Shown here: positions 24,496 through 36,233 of the stretch, in pieces
Position numbering within the stretch: position 1 is the first letter of the stretch
Layout of the letters: every line of letters begins with the position of its first letter
Source of the DNA: Chlamydomonas sphaeroides
Taxonomy: Eukaryota > Chlorophyta > Chlorophyceae > Chlamydomonadales > Chlamydomonadaceae
Assembly: GCA_001662425.1 (NCBI GenBank)
Contig: BDDC01000010.1
Location: 144,648 to 208,647 of the forward strand
Direction of reading: 5' to 3'
Length of the DNA: 64,000 nt
Notes under the pieces: model-generated
What the model was told of the DNA's origin: nothing
What the model saw: only the letters and a program-made list of their open reading frames with translations
Database searches by the model: none
Program-made: the position numbers and the translations under genes

Positions 24496-27400
24496 ATGGC
24501 CCCGAGCTGCTTGGAGCCGACGCCGGTGGATGGTGGGACGCTAATACCGCCACCGTCGTCGCCTCCGACACCGGAGCAGCAAGCAGCGCTGCAAGCGGCC
24601 CTCGCGGCCGACATGAGTGGGGCCAGCGCAGACACAGCACACGTTCAACAGCTCATATCGCATGGCGCGGATGTTAATGCACCTGACAATAACGGCTGGA
24701 CACCGCTGCACACGGCAGCATATCACGGCCAGGAAGAAATCGTGCGCATCCTGCTCGCCAACAACGCGGACGTGAATGCCCGCAACAAGTCAGAGGAGAC
24801 ACCTCTACATCTGGCAGCAAAGTGGCCGCAGGACCGAGTCGTGGAGGCTCTCCTGGCGGGTGGCGCAGACCTATCGGCGCGAAACAAGCGCGGCCGCACG
24901 CCCGCGCACGTCGCGTCGCTCTTCAACCGCCACGCCATCCTCGACCGCCTGCTCAGCGCGGGTGAGCCTTCGCGACCGCCTCTCCAACCCTGTCCTCCTC
25001 GCCCATCCCAACGATGCCTGCCGCCACCCATCCCCTCTCCCTCCCGCCCCCTCGCGCCTCATCCCCCCCATCCCCTCTACCCAACCCCAAACCCCAGGCG
25101 CGGACGCGAGCGCCCGCGACACCGACGCCGCGACGCCGCTGCACCTGGCGGTGCGCGCCGGCTCCCCGGTGGAGCCGGAGCTGGTAAAGACGCTCATCCG
25201 CCACAACGCCGACCTGGAGGCGCAGGACGCTAAGGGCAACAGCCCGCTGGCCGCCCTGCCGCCAGCGCAGGTCGCGGTGAGGCCACGTTGGCTGCCTCCC
25301 CGGGAGGGGTTGGGCAGCGGCCGCGGCAGCCGGAGGCGCTACGGGCCGGGCGCAGGGGCAAGGCCTGGTTAGGCCATGGAGGGTTGCCAGGCGCCGCTGC
25401 GCACCGAGGGGTCGGCGCCTGGAGCACCGGCGCGGCGCTGAGGGCACGCAGGCAGGCACGCAGGCAGGCAGGCAGGCTCATGACGCAACCCTCCTCCACT
25501 GCCCTCGGACTGCCGCCACCCAACACCGCCGCCACCGCGCCGCCGCCGCCGCCGCCGCCCCCAGGACTGGCTGCACTGGTCGGCCTACGAGGGCAAGGAG
25601 GCGTTGCTGCGGGTGCTGCTGGCGCGGCCGGGCGTCAAGCCGGACGTGTACAGCGAGGAAGGGCTCACGCCGCTGCACCTGGCCGCGCACGCCAACAGCA
25701 TACCCATGGTGCGGTGCGCCGTACAGGGCGGCACAGGGCAGTACAGCAGTACGGGCAGCACCAACACGGGATGCGGGCTTCCGTGCAGCGGCGTCTGCGC
25801 GCGGCGTGGAGGCCGGCAGGCCTGCGTTCTTGTGCGGGCCTTAAGCGCGGCCTCGCCCTCGCGCCGCAGGTGTCCATGTTGCTCGCCGCGGGCGCAAAGG
25901 TCAACGCGCCCTCGCAGCCGCCCAGCAACAAGCAGCCAGGTACGGTCCGGTCGGTCCGGTCAGGGTGTGGGCTCCCGTGGCCCTGCTTCACCAGAAGGTA
26001 GGCAGGGTACCTGTCCGGTGCATGGCTCACGACCCACTGCGCACCTGTCCGGTGTGTACGGCGTGTGCGGCAGGCAAGGAGAGCATGTACGGCATCCCGC
26101 TGCCCGGCGCTCCGGGCTCCATCACGGCGGGGATCACGATCAGCAGCCAGCTGAAGAGCTACGGCGGCGGCAAGATGCCGCCGGGGGAGCTGACGGCCCT
26201 GCACATTGCTGCGGAGCGCGGCAGCGCGGAGCTCATACGGGTGCTGGTGGCGGCGGGCTCCAAAGTCAACGTCCAGGTACCCACCTGGGGTGGTGGTGGT
26301 GGTTCTGGTGGGGCGAGACGGCTGGAGGCGCTGGGCGGACGGGGCAGGGTACGGCGAGGGACCAGGCCATTGGAGCGCGGTGGCCCGGCAGCTCGTTGGT
26401 TGGCGTCCTGCGCAGTGCGGTTGGGCTGCCGTGTGGCTGCTCCTCAGCCTCGACCCGCGCCCGGCCGTCTCTGCCCTATGCCTGGCCCTCGCTGCAGGGC
26501 GAGCGGGGCATGGCGCCGCTGCACGTGGCGGTGTGGGAGGGCAACACGGCGGCGGTGGTGTCGCTGCTGGCGGCCAAGGTGCGGCAGTGGCTCAAGGCCC
26601 GCGGGGGTCGCATGCGGGAGGGAGGAGGGAGGGAGGGGCGCCTGCGGCGCTTAGCAGCTGCTGCTGGGGCAACGTGGAGCGGCACCAGGAGGCGCGCCAA
26701 GAGCGTGGAGCAGCACCACCAGCTGGCGGACCAGGACCAGGATCAGGCTGTCGTTGTGGCCAGGGTCCCAAGAGCCCTGCAGCAGCCCGGCGGCCCGTGG
26801 CTCGGCTGCAGGGGCTGGCGGCTGGGATCGCGATGGGGACCATGATGCGATGGGGACTGTGAAGAGGTCACGGGCCGGCCAAACGAAGGGGCTGAGGCGT
26901 GGCGGCTGCTTCCAGCCAGCAGGGGCGTGGCTGGCCCTTCGCGCCACCCGTTCCCGAGGGACTTGGCTGTCGCGCGTTGCCGCACCCGTCCGCGGAACCT
27001 TGTCGCACTGGTCTCCACCCATCCGCCCACCCATCCACGCACCCACCTATCCACGCACCCGCCCAGGCCTCGGTGTGTCTCAAGTCCAAGGCGGGCGGCT
27101 TCACTGCGGTGCACTGCGCCTGCCTCTCCTCGCGCGCCTCTCCCGAGCTGCTGGCGCTGCTGCTGGACAATGGCGGCGCGGCGGTGCTGGAGGAGCGGTG
27201 CCAGGAGGGCTGGACGGCGCTGCACCTGGCGTGCCAGGTGCGGGCCCTGCGTGTGGGGGTGGCGGGGAGAGGTACCCCGCTTGGCGGCATCACCGGGGCG
27301 GGGGCGGGGCAGGCGCGGTGGATTGGGCTGCTCACCGTGTGTGAGGCGCATGAGCGGGGCCCGGATCGGCAGCTGCACCACGCTGCGCTCCGTAAATGGT

Positions 27401-30400
27401 GGTGTCAACGCGATGGGCTCGCGCCATCCCATCGAAGCAGGGGCGCAGGTGCAGCACGAAGGGGCGGACGCACCGACTCGGCCGCTTCATGCCGCCCGGG
27501 GTGCCTTCGCCGCCGCAGGCCGCTCCCCCGGCCATGGTGGAGCTGCTGCTGCAGCGAGGCGCCCGGCCCGGCGCCAAGGGCAAGAACGGCCGGACCGCGG
27601 CGGACTGCGCGGCCAAGCGGCCGGAGATACTGCAGGTGCGGGCTTGGTGCGGGCTGGTGTGGTGGGGCCAAGGCACGGACGCAGAGCGCAGGACGCACGA
27701 CACCCCGTAAACTTGCCGTCCACGGCCTCCCCCGCCTGCTCAGGTGCTCCACATCGCGACGGGCGGCAAGGTGCCCCTGCCGCTGGGCCTGCCCTCGGTC
27801 GCGGCCGCCGCCGCCAACGGCCTCCTGAGCGCCGGCGGCTCCTCCGGCGGCGGCCGCGGCGCGTCCGCCAGCAGCCGGTCCGGCGGACGGTCCGGCGGCT
27901 CCTCCGCTGCCGCCGGCGGCGGCTCGGGCTCGCAGTCCGGCCTGCTGCCCGGCACGGCGGCGGTGCTGGAGCCGCTGGAGTCGGTTGAGGCGACGCTGGC
28001 GGCGCTGCTCGCCGACATGGGCGGCGCGCTGTGCTCGCTCCAGGCCGGATCCATTTTTGGATCCAGCGCCTGCTCGGTGGATCCGGTGGGGCACTGCATC
28101 AAGCCGCTGGACAAGCGGCTGGTGGTGTGCTGCACGCTGGGCTGCACCTTTAGCTTCCACCTGCAGTGCTGGAAGCGCGGCCGCGAGCAGCTTAAGGAGC
28201 GCTGGCCGGGGTTCAACGGCTCGCTGCAGCCGGGCGGCCGCTACTGTTGCATAGCGCCCGGCTGCCCCGGCTACGTGCGCGAGCAGGCCATTTGCGACGG
28301 CGCCAGCCTGCAGCAGGCCGCTGCTGGCGGCGGCGGCGGTGCCGGTGGCGGCGGCGGTGGCTATGCCGCCGCCAGCGGCCGGCTGTACCTCATGGATGCG
28401 GCTGTGTACGATACCCTGCCGTCGACGGCGAAGCCGATCGGTGGCGGCGTGCCGCCGCCGCCAGGCGGCGGCGCCGACGGCGTCGGCGGGCTGCTGCCGC
28501 AGCAGCCGTCGGCGCCGCTGCAGCCGGCGCTGCCGGCCGGCGGCTGCGGCTCCTCGGCGGCGGCGGCGGGGCTGTCGTCGCTAGCGGCGCTGACGCCGTC
28601 GCTGACGCTGGCGCAGGCGATGGTGCAGGCCGCGACGTCGCTCGGGAACATGGTATCTGGCGGAGCTGGCGGCGCCGCCGGCCGGCTCAACGCCAGCCAG
28701 CTGGCGGCGGCGCTGAGCGCCAGCGGCAGCCTGCAGGCTCTACTGGCCAACCCGCCGCCGGTGCCCAAAGCCATGTCGGCACGGGAGGCCGCGGCCATTG
28801 CGGCGCAAACGCTCGGCGCCTCGTCATGCTTTGCGGATGACCATGGAAGCGATGACGAGGTTGATTATGACGACGGCGACGACGCCGCCGACCAGGCGCC
28901 GTCGCCTCCGGCCGCCGCCAACGGCAGGAAGGGCAGCTCGGCGGCGGCGTCAACGTCAGCGTCGGGGTCGGGCTCTGGCGCGTCGAAGCGGAAGGCGGGC
29001 GGCAAGGGCGGCAAGGGATCTGCTGCGGCCGGCAAGAACCTGCCGACGCCGCACCCCTCCCAGGCGGTGTCGTCGGCGACGGTGGCGGCGGCGGTGGCGC
29101 AAGGCAACATCAGCGCCGCCGCGGCGGCGGAGATGCTGCAGCAGCTGCAGGGCCTGCAGCAAGCGGTGGTTGCCGTACAGAACGTGGTCGGCGTCGGCGT
29201 CGACTTGAACGTGCGCTCTGTCGGCATGGAGGGCGTCCGCAGCCGCGCTGCCGCCGCCGCCGCCGCCAACGGCGGCGCCAGCTCCGCGTCGACGGCGCCG
29301 TCTTTGACGCGCAGCGGGCTGCTGGTCCCGGAACCCGTGGTGCTCGAGCCGCTGCGGGAGCTGCCGCCGCCGCCGCTGTCCCCGCCGGCCGAGGCCGACG
29401 GCGGCGCTGCCATCGACGCGGCGGCGCCAATGCCGCCGCCGCGGCGGCCGACGCCGCCGATGCCGCCCATGTTGCGCCGCTCGCCGCCGCCGCTGGAGAA
29501 CGGCCGCCAGCCGCACCCGGTGTCCCCTCAGCTGGCGACGCCGCCGCCGGCGACGTCGCTCCACACGCCAGGTGTTCAGGTGCTGCTGCCGCAGGCCGGC
29601 GCCGCGGCGGTACTGGCGGCGGCGGCCGCGCCGGCGCCGCCGTCCCCGCCGGCGACGGCGCCGTCGGCCCGCAGGCCGGACGCGACGCTGGCCCCCGTCA
29701 TGGTATCGCCGGCGGCGGCGCCGCTCAAGGCCAAGGCGTCGCTGGCTGCCGCCGGCGCTTCCTCGCCGAAGGCCGGCGCCGCCAGCGCCAACGGCGCCGC
29801 TAGGCAGGTCGCCAACGGCACGCCGCCCAAGCCGCCGGGCGCCCCCGGCGGCGCCGCCATAGCCAACGGCGGCACCGGCAGCGGCCCCGTGTCGGTGGTG
29901 CGAAGCGCCTCGCCCGTCTCTGGCGTCGCCGTCACGCGCTCCGTTGCGCCTCGGCTGTCGTCGCATCAGGCGGCGCTGGCGCTGAGCGCAGGCGACTATG
30001 AGCCCGGCGGCTACGCCAGGGCCGTGTGCCCGCGCCACCAGCCCGGCGTCCACAGAGTCACGCTCTCCGCCAGCAGCGCTGCTGCAGCCACCGCGGCGGC
30101 AGCGGCGGCCCTGCCGGCGTCGGCCGGCGATGCCGCCGCGGCGGCGGCGGCGGCGCCACCCACCGGGGGCGTGGCGATTGCCGTACCGGTCGAGCAGGTC
30201 CTCGCCGGCCGTGCCAGCGGCGCCGCCGCCGCGACGGCGGCGGCCCGCGGCGCAGCCGCCGCGCCCGCCGGCCCCGCGCCGGAGCTGCGCAGCAACGGGG
30301 ACATTGTGCTCGAGGCGCTGCGCGGCCTCCGTGACGGCGCCAGCGGCGGCGGCGCCGCCGCCAGCGGCCGCCATCTGCTGCTGGAGAGCGCCGACATCCC

Positions 30401-31007
30401 GCTGCTGGCGTCGACGCCGGGCATGCTGGAGGCCTGGCTGTCGGCCCACGTGGGCACCCACGGCCGGCTGGCGGCGTATCGCATACTGCCGCCGCAGGGC
30501 GCAGTGGCCGTCAGCTTCGAGTCCGACGGCGCCGCCGCCGCCGCCGCGGCGGCGCTGGCGGCGCGGCCGGCGCTGCTCGTGCACCCGCTGTCGGTGGCGC
30601 CGCTGGCGGCCTTCCCTGACGACGAGGCGTTGGCGGCCAGCGCGGTGCAGGTGCGGCCACTGGCGTGGGCTCGTGGGCGTCTGGGAGAAGAACGTGCTGT
30701 GAGGCAGTGTGCTGTGGGCTGTGCTGTGCTGCCGCTGTGCTGTGAGGCAGTGCCCGGGGCTCCGGCCGAACGCCCGGCTCTGCGCTTGCCCTGAGCGTGC
30801 GCCCCGCTGGCTTGTCACGAAAACGGTGCTGTCCCTGCTTCTGCCGCTGTTGCCCCGGGGCAGGTAGCCAAGGCCTCTTCGTGCGGCGGCCCCGGCGACC
30901 GGTCCTGGATGGGCCACATGGTGGAGCTGTGGAGCCGGCTGCAGGGCCTGCCGCCGCCCGTGCACCAGGAGCCGGCGGCGGAGCTGGAGCAGCAGCAGCA
31001 GCAGTGA
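24496..31007 (+). CDS. Ankyrin-repeat protein with a Cys/His cluster and long low-complexity region
   Basis: Exons: 24496-24961, 25098-25276, 25565-25708, 25870-25939, 26074-26276, 26498-26578, 27067-27237, 27519-27635, 27744-30650, 30864-31007; 1493 aa. Residues about 45-477 are ankyrin repeats (NNGWTPLHTAAYHGQEEIVR, SEETPLHLAAKWPQDRVVEA, EEGLTPLHLAAHANSIPM). The 2.9-kb exon 9 starts with a linker and then a Cys/His cluster at residues about 586-650: CCxxxCxxxxHxxCW followed by CCxxxxC, probably zinc-binding and reminiscent of the module in the DZIP3/TTC3 E3 ligases. Next come Ala/Pro/Gly runs with acidic and basic patches, then an ordered segment near 30300-30640 (AYRILPPQGAVAVSFES) that could be RRM-like. 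The C-terminus is WMGHMVELWSRLQGLPPP and a Gln run. The start at 24496 (GCAATGGCC) has good context; an in-frame ATG at 24415 would add 27 residues. Function unknown. Confidence 0.8.
25449..25480. repeat. (AGGC)n repeat in an ankyrin-gene intron
   Basis: Imperfect CAGG/CACG tetranucleotide repeat in the intron between exons 2 and 3 of the ankyrin gene; followed by a (CCG)n run near 25535-25560 just before the acceptor. Confidence 0.6.
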
Positions 31008-31496
31008 GGGTGGTGAGGGCAGCGAGGCGTGGGGGTCGGCACTTGCAACGGCAGGGGGCGGCGCTGGCGCCGTGCAGGAGCGGCAGCTGCTGCCGCCGTC
31101 CTGTGTGCAGGGGTGCTTCGACGTAGCGTAGAGCTCCAGGCAGCGTAGGAGGATCCAGGTAGAACAGGTTATGTGACCGAAGCGGTGCGATGCGCCCGGC
31201 GGCTGCAGGCTGGTGGGACTAGGCGCTAGCCCAGTAGACGAGAAGCAGACATCAGCAATTCTGCGTTCCTATGACGTGGGTCTTACATGAAGACGTGCTG
31301 TCGGGTGTGGGGCAGGGCGCGGAGCAGGAGGCTGGCGTAGTGTGCGGATGGCATGTCCACATGTGGCCTGCGATTATAGCCGGGCGGTTAGGGTTAGGGA
31401 CTGATTAGGGGTTTGTGTTCCCGTGCACGGCGTTGCGCCACATCTTCACGTGCTGGCAAGGACCACTGCACCGGCGCTCCGCAGGCAGCCGCCAGC

Positions 31497-31501
31497 TGTA
31501 A
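31497..31501 (+). terminator. Polyadenylation signal TGTAA for the ankyrin gene
   Basis: TGTAA 490 nt after the stop at 31007. Confidence 0.4.
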
Positions 31502-31726
31502 CATGGGCCGATGGCCGTGACCCTGCCAGAGCACCGCGTGTCTCGTCCGCAGCCGACAGCCAGGTTTCTCGCCCCTTGCGCCCCACGGCCCCCGCCCCGC
31601 CGTTGGAGCTTGCAACACGGGCAGTCGCGCAGTCGGTCGCCAACGCCCGTCTGTGGGCTTCAGTTCAGTTCAATCCTGATGCACAGCGCGGGCTTCTAAC
31701 GGCGCCAAAGATACCACGGCATAGCA

Positions 31727-32160
31727 CACATCGCTCTTGTCGCGAGTCCTGCGACACCAACCCCATTCCACAGGTTCGGTTCCCGTTGCGTTGGGTTGGG
31801 CTGGGATGTCGTGGCCCCGCGCCAGTAGCAGCCAACCGAACCCCTCAACATGCTTGGCTGGATAACGCGCCGTTACGCGCTCAGTTATGCCGCACAGCCG
31901 CACTCCTGTCTTCCTGCCTGCCTGCCGTCACCTTTCATCCCAGACTACGCAGGAGATATCGATGAATTCACGTTCTCGCAGGTTACAGATATTCCTTCTT
32001 TGACTTCGTTCTAGCTTATCATTAACTTGCAGCGCTCCCCTGGTGCGGCACCTGACGGCCACCGGCTCACCGCTGCAGCCCACCGCCGCCACCTCGCCCG
32101 CCCTGGCCGCCCTGCTCGCCGCAACGCGGCGGCTGCGGCTGCCCAAGCGCCGCTCCTGCA
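31727..32160 (-). repeat. Duplicated segment, copy 2 (3' end of the coiled-coil gene)
   Basis: Two blocks, 32160-32030 and 31759-31727 on the minus strand, match 23816-23937 and 23936-23968 on the plus strand. Here the blocks are split by 270 bp (31760-32029) that also carry the gene's likely poly(A) signal. Confidence 0.75.
31983..31987 (-). terminator. Polyadenylation signal TGTAA for the coiled-coil gene
   Basis: TGTAA on the minus strand about 80 nt after the stop at 32067. Confidence 0.45.
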
Positions 32161-33664
32161 CCGCCCAGCCCGCCGCCGCCCCTGCCGCCCGCCCGCCCGC
32201 CCAGCGCCGGAGGCATGAGGCCGCCCAACGCCGGCCGCGGCGCCGCCAGGCCGCCACCACCGCGCCCGGCCGGCCCCAAGGCGTGCGCTGGTGGCCCCAC
32301 CTCCTGCGGCCGTTGCGGCTGCTGCTGCTGCTGGAATGGGAAGGCGGGCTGGTGCGGGTACACGAGGCCCGGCCCCGCCGGCCCCGAGCCCTGCAGTACC
32401 TGCTGCGCTGGCACGAACGACCCAAAGCCGCCAGACCCGCCCGGTCGCTGCCCCCGGCCCGCGCCCGGGCCGGGGCCGGGGCCGCTGACATACGGCACCG
32501 GCCGCTGAGCCGCTGTGGGAGCGCCGGCCGCCGCCAGCTGCGCTAGGGCCGCATCCCTCTCCCGCACAGCCGCATCGCACTCTGCCTGCAGGCGTGCCGC
32601 CTGCTGGCGCCACCCCGCCTCTGCCTGCGACTGCTGCTGCGACGCAGCAGCCAGGGACGCCTGGGCGGTGGAGAACGGCGGAGAGGCAAGGGACCCGGAG
32701 GGCATGAACGAGTGCAGGCAGACGTAGGAGGGCTGGCAGGAGCTCGCAAGCCCCCAAGTGCGACTGCCACAGTCCCCGGTGGCCCCACCTGTAGCGCCGT
32801 CCGCTCACGAGCCGCGCGCTCCTCCGCCGCCGCCTTGTCCGCGAGGAGGCTGTTCTTGAAGTCCTCCAGCAGGGACAGCCGGGAGCCGTCTGCGGGGGAT
32901 CAAGGGGCAGCACAAGGAGCGGCACGTCAGGGCACTTCAAGGCGCTGGCTACGGCGGGCTGCGGACGGCACCCACAGCTCTCGTGCAGTCCCGCCACCTC
33001 CGCCGTCGCCGCCTCCTCGCGCTGCCGGAGCGCCCGCCGCAGCGACGCCACCTCCGCGGCTCGCCCCGACCGCTCCGCCGCCAGAGCCGCCGCCAGAGCC
33101 GCGCCCTCGCTCCTCGCCTCCGTCAGCGCGTCCCGGAGCGCCTCCGCCTCAGCCAGGTGCGCCTGCCGTGAGGCCAGGCGGGGCGCGGGGAACGGACGAG
33201 GGAAAAGATGGGTGAGGCGGAGAGCCAAGGCACGGCTGCTGGCAGGGACAGCATGATGATTGTCGTATTTGCAAGGCAGCAGCAGCGGGAGGCAGGGAGG
33301 GCAGGCACGGCGGGTGATCGGGGGGACGCCACGCAGCTCGCGGCGGCTTTCCCGCGCAAACTGCGCCCGCTCCTTGCTGCTGCCCGCTGCTGCCCACCTG
33401 CGCCTCCTCCAGGTGGCAGCTCTGCAGCTCGCTCAGCTCCAGCAGCGCGCTCTGGTGCGCTACCGCAGCCTTTAGCTCGCAGGCCAGCGACCCGCGCCGC
33501 GCCTCCACCGCCGCAAGCAGCTGCGAGCAGCTCGCGGCCTCGGCCTCTGCGCGCTGCTCCGCGGCCCTGCGCCGGCCCTGCTCGGCGGCCAGGGCGTCCT
33601 CCAGTGCCGACCGCTCGGCTCGCTCGCGGAGGCTGGCCTCCTGCAGCAGCCGAACATCGTCCAT
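32067..33664 (-). CDS. Coiled-coil protein with Gly/Pro/Gln-rich tail
   Basis: Exons 33664-33398, 33162-32976, 32889-32789 and 32660-32067 give 382 aa. From the start MDDVRLLQEASLRERAERSA to about residue 230 the sequence is Ala/Glu/Arg-rich heptad-like helix (SALEDALAAEQGRRRAAEQR; AALAAERSGRAAEVASLRRA; LEDFKNSLLADKAAAEERAA; AARLQAECDAAVRERDAALA), typical of a coiled coil. The rest is disordered and rich in Gly, Pro and Gln with FPFQQQQQPQRPQ and many GG pairs. No enzyme motif is visible and I do not recognise the family. It starts 240 bp from the divergent ankyrin-like pseudogene. Its 3' end is duplicated in inverted orientation near 23.9 kb. A structural or cytoskeletal role is possible from the coiled coil but is only a guess. 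Confidence 0.75.
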
Positions 33665-33904
33665 GGCGAAGGGGGGCTAGGGATGAGAGCGATGAGGATA
33701 TTAACCGCAAGTTGATCAATGCAGGGGCGGTATGCCAGCGAACGAGGATGTCGGCAGCTGTTGGGTGTGGGTGGACCCATGAGAAGGCGAGGGTACGTGC
33801 CGGGCCGTGTACTTCCCGGGTTACCCGCTCAGGAATGTGCCTGCGTGAAGCAAGCCACGTATGCGCACAACTCATGCCCGTTAGATTGACTCAGCTGTGC
33901 CACA

Positions 33905-36233
33905 ATGGCGCCGAGCGCCACAGAACCGGCGAGGCCTGAGCCCGGGTCTGTGCAGATGGACGCCGTATGGCAGCAGCTGCTTTTTGAGCTCTTTCTGCTA
34001 ATCGGCAGCGCAGCGACGAGCAACGAGCGCGCAGCAACGCTGCGGGCAACTCTGCCGAGCAGCTTGCGACTTTTGGCGGGACGACACCTCCACCTCCCTC
34101 TCGCAGCCCGTGCCGCACCATGCCTTCAAGCACAAGTGGTCGGCGCCCGGTGCGCTGCGGTCGATGACCCTGTGGGAGCGGCGCCGGTTCCAGCAACTGG
34201 CCACTCGCACCGGCATCGTTACGAACCTGTCGCTGGCAGCCGAGGTGGCCGGCTGCACCCTGACAGCGATGGTCATGGACGCGGCTGCCGCTGCGGGCCA
34301 GCTTCCCGCCTGCCCCTGGCTGCACGCCCGCGCCTGCCCGGCCGGCGGCGCCGCTGCGGCGCCGCTCGCGCCGGCCACCGCCACGTGCTGCTGTGGCTGC
34401 TGCGGGCCGTCGGCGTGTGCAGCCGCGCGGCGGTCGGCGCGGCGGCGGAGGGCGGGCACGCGTCAATCTTCGTGTGGCTGCTGTTGCGTCACGTGGGCCG
34501 GCCGGGCATCTCCTTCGCGGACGCCCTGGAGCTCCTGAACGCCGGCGCGCGCAAGCATCTGCCGGTCTGCTGCGTCAAGGGCCTGCAGCTGCCCGACCTG
34601 CAGCCGCTGTTCAACCAGATGCGCTCAGCAGCAGTGAAGACGGACGGAGCGCGCCGCAGGACCATGGCGGCTGCCGCGCGGAGCCCCACGCCCGACTGGG
34701 CCGCCAAGTTCGATTGGCTGGAGCGCGAGCTGGGCTATTCGGCGCACGCTGAGGGCTACATGTTTGACGTGGTGATGTGATCGATGGCGCATCACTGATG
34801 CCGTGTTGTGTCCCTACAGCGAGCCGCCCACATCCGGCCCGGCGGCCCGGCTGGCGTGGCTCCTGGCCCGGGGCTACCCCCCGCCGCACTTCGCTGACAT
34901 CCTCCCGCTCGCAGCCTGCCGGGGTGACTCTGCGGTCGTGCGCTTCGTGTGCGCCCTGTGGTCGCCAGACGCCATCTTCGACAACGTCGCTGTTCTCACC
35001 CACGCCAGCGTCGTCAAGGCGATGCTGGGAGGCCACCTGGGAGGCCGCGCTGCAGGCGCTGCTGGAGCTGCCTGGTGCAGAGCCCGGCGTTGCAGAGCTG
35101 CTCAGCAAGAGCTTTGGGGACACGCCTGCATTGAGCCGGCAAGGCACCGCGACACCATGTTGTGGGCGCTGCGATACCTGGCAGGCTGGCGCCCGGTGTG
35201 TGGCTGGCGAATCCACGTCGCGTGGCGGCGATGCTCACGCGCTACAGCAGCGTCGGGGTGGCGGAGCTCCTGGAGCAGAGGCTGGCTGAGTCAGCGGCGG
35301 AGGGCGCACAGGGGGTGGCGCTGGCTGCGGCTCTGCAGGCCGCTGGCTTGGGCGGGCCGGGTGCCGTGGCGGCGACGGCGGCGGGGGCGGCCCGTGCAGT
35401 CTGGCAGGAGGAGGAGGCAGTGTACGGCTTTGTGCACGTGGGAGCGAGGAGGCGCTCGAGTGGCTGCTGCTGCAGCGGAGCCCGCCGGTGCCGGTGAGCG
35501 GGGCTAGGGCGCCTTGGGGCCCTGGGAACCCGTGCCCTGGGTGGGGCACTGCAGACCCACAGGTTGTCCGACCCACATGCTGTCTGACCCAATGGTGTCC
35601 GACCGACATGCTGTCTGACCCACATGCTGTCTTAGCCACATGCTGTCGGTGGAGCCTGAACCCTCCTTTGACTGCCGAGCGTAGTGCCAGGCAGCCTTCC
35701 TTGCTCCGCAGTCCGATCCACATTGCCTCCGTCCCACATCACCAGCCTGGCACCGTTTCCAGCTCCCACCCCCCTGCCTACCTACTGGCTTTCTGCGTTC
35801 TCCGCAGGCTGACGGCTTGCCCTACGCAAAAGCTGCGGCTGCCGGCGACCTGTCCACGCTGCGCGCTCTGCGGCGGCTGGGCTGCCCCAGGAGTGCTCCC
35901 GGCTACGCCTTCGGGCAAGCCCTCATCGACGGTGCATCGGTGGCCGCTCTGCAGCTGCTGGAGGAGCTGGGCTGCCCCGTCGACGACCGGGCGGCGATGG
36001 ATGCGCGGCTCAAGCCGGCCAAGGGCGCGGTGGCGGCGTGGGTGCGGCAGCGGGCACGGCTGCACCGCAGCAGCGGCGGGGGCGGCGGTGGGGCTGAGCC
36101 GCAGGCCCTGCTTGAGGCGTGGCGCGGCCGGCAGCGCAGCGGCCCCTACAGGCCTAGCCGGGGTCTTTGGAGGCAGGGGCTTCCTCACCAGGCATGCGGT
36201 TGGCATGGCCAGTGCAGGGGCTGGGAACACTAG
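33905..36233 (+). pseudogene. Ankyrin-like volvocine family gene, frameshifted
   Basis: The translated pieces belong to the large volvocine family of ankyrin-like proteins: an N-terminal LFLLIGSAATSNERAATLR, then SLSQPVPHHAFKHKWSAPGA, then helix pairs (GHRHVLLWLLRAVGVCSRAA, LAWLLARGYPPPHFADILPL, VRFVCALWSPDAIFDNVAVL, VWQEEEAVYGFVHVG). The pieces lie in different frames with no splice sites between them. I see likely shifts near 34040, 34073, 34360, 35040, 35125, 35185 and 35450. The final exon from about 35809 (GLPYAKAAAAGDLSTLRALR) is open to the stop at 36233. At least six single-base shifts point to a decayed copy; a locally poor assembly is the alternative, though the neighbouring genes read cleanly. 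Confidence 0.7.
35566..35649. repeat. Degenerate tandem repeat, unit about 17-18 bp (TGTCTGACCCACATGC)
   Basis: Four to five imperfect copies in the last intron of the ankyrin-like pseudogene. Visible as GACCCACATGCTGTC-type units; non-coding. Confidence 0.7.

Larger units (their letters stand above)
31008..32066. other. Convergent 3' region between the ankyrin and coiled-coil genes
   Basis: Both neighbours are transcribed toward this 1.06-kb stretch. It contains a TGTAA for each gene (31497 plus, 31983 minus) and, at 31760-32029, a 270-bp segment absent from the duplicate copy near 23.9 kb. No coding sequence is supported. Confidence 0.55.

Noticed and set aside
25440..25485. Possible CRISPR-like or structured repeat
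   Set aside because: It is a simple CAGG/CACG tetranucleotide run in an intron of a eukaryotic gene.
28956..30965. Very long minus-strand ORF (669 codons) opposite the ankyrin-gene exon 9
   Set aside because: It is Arg/Ala/Gly-rich with no recognisable domain and mirrors GCC-repeat coding on the plus strand; a GC-driven shadow.
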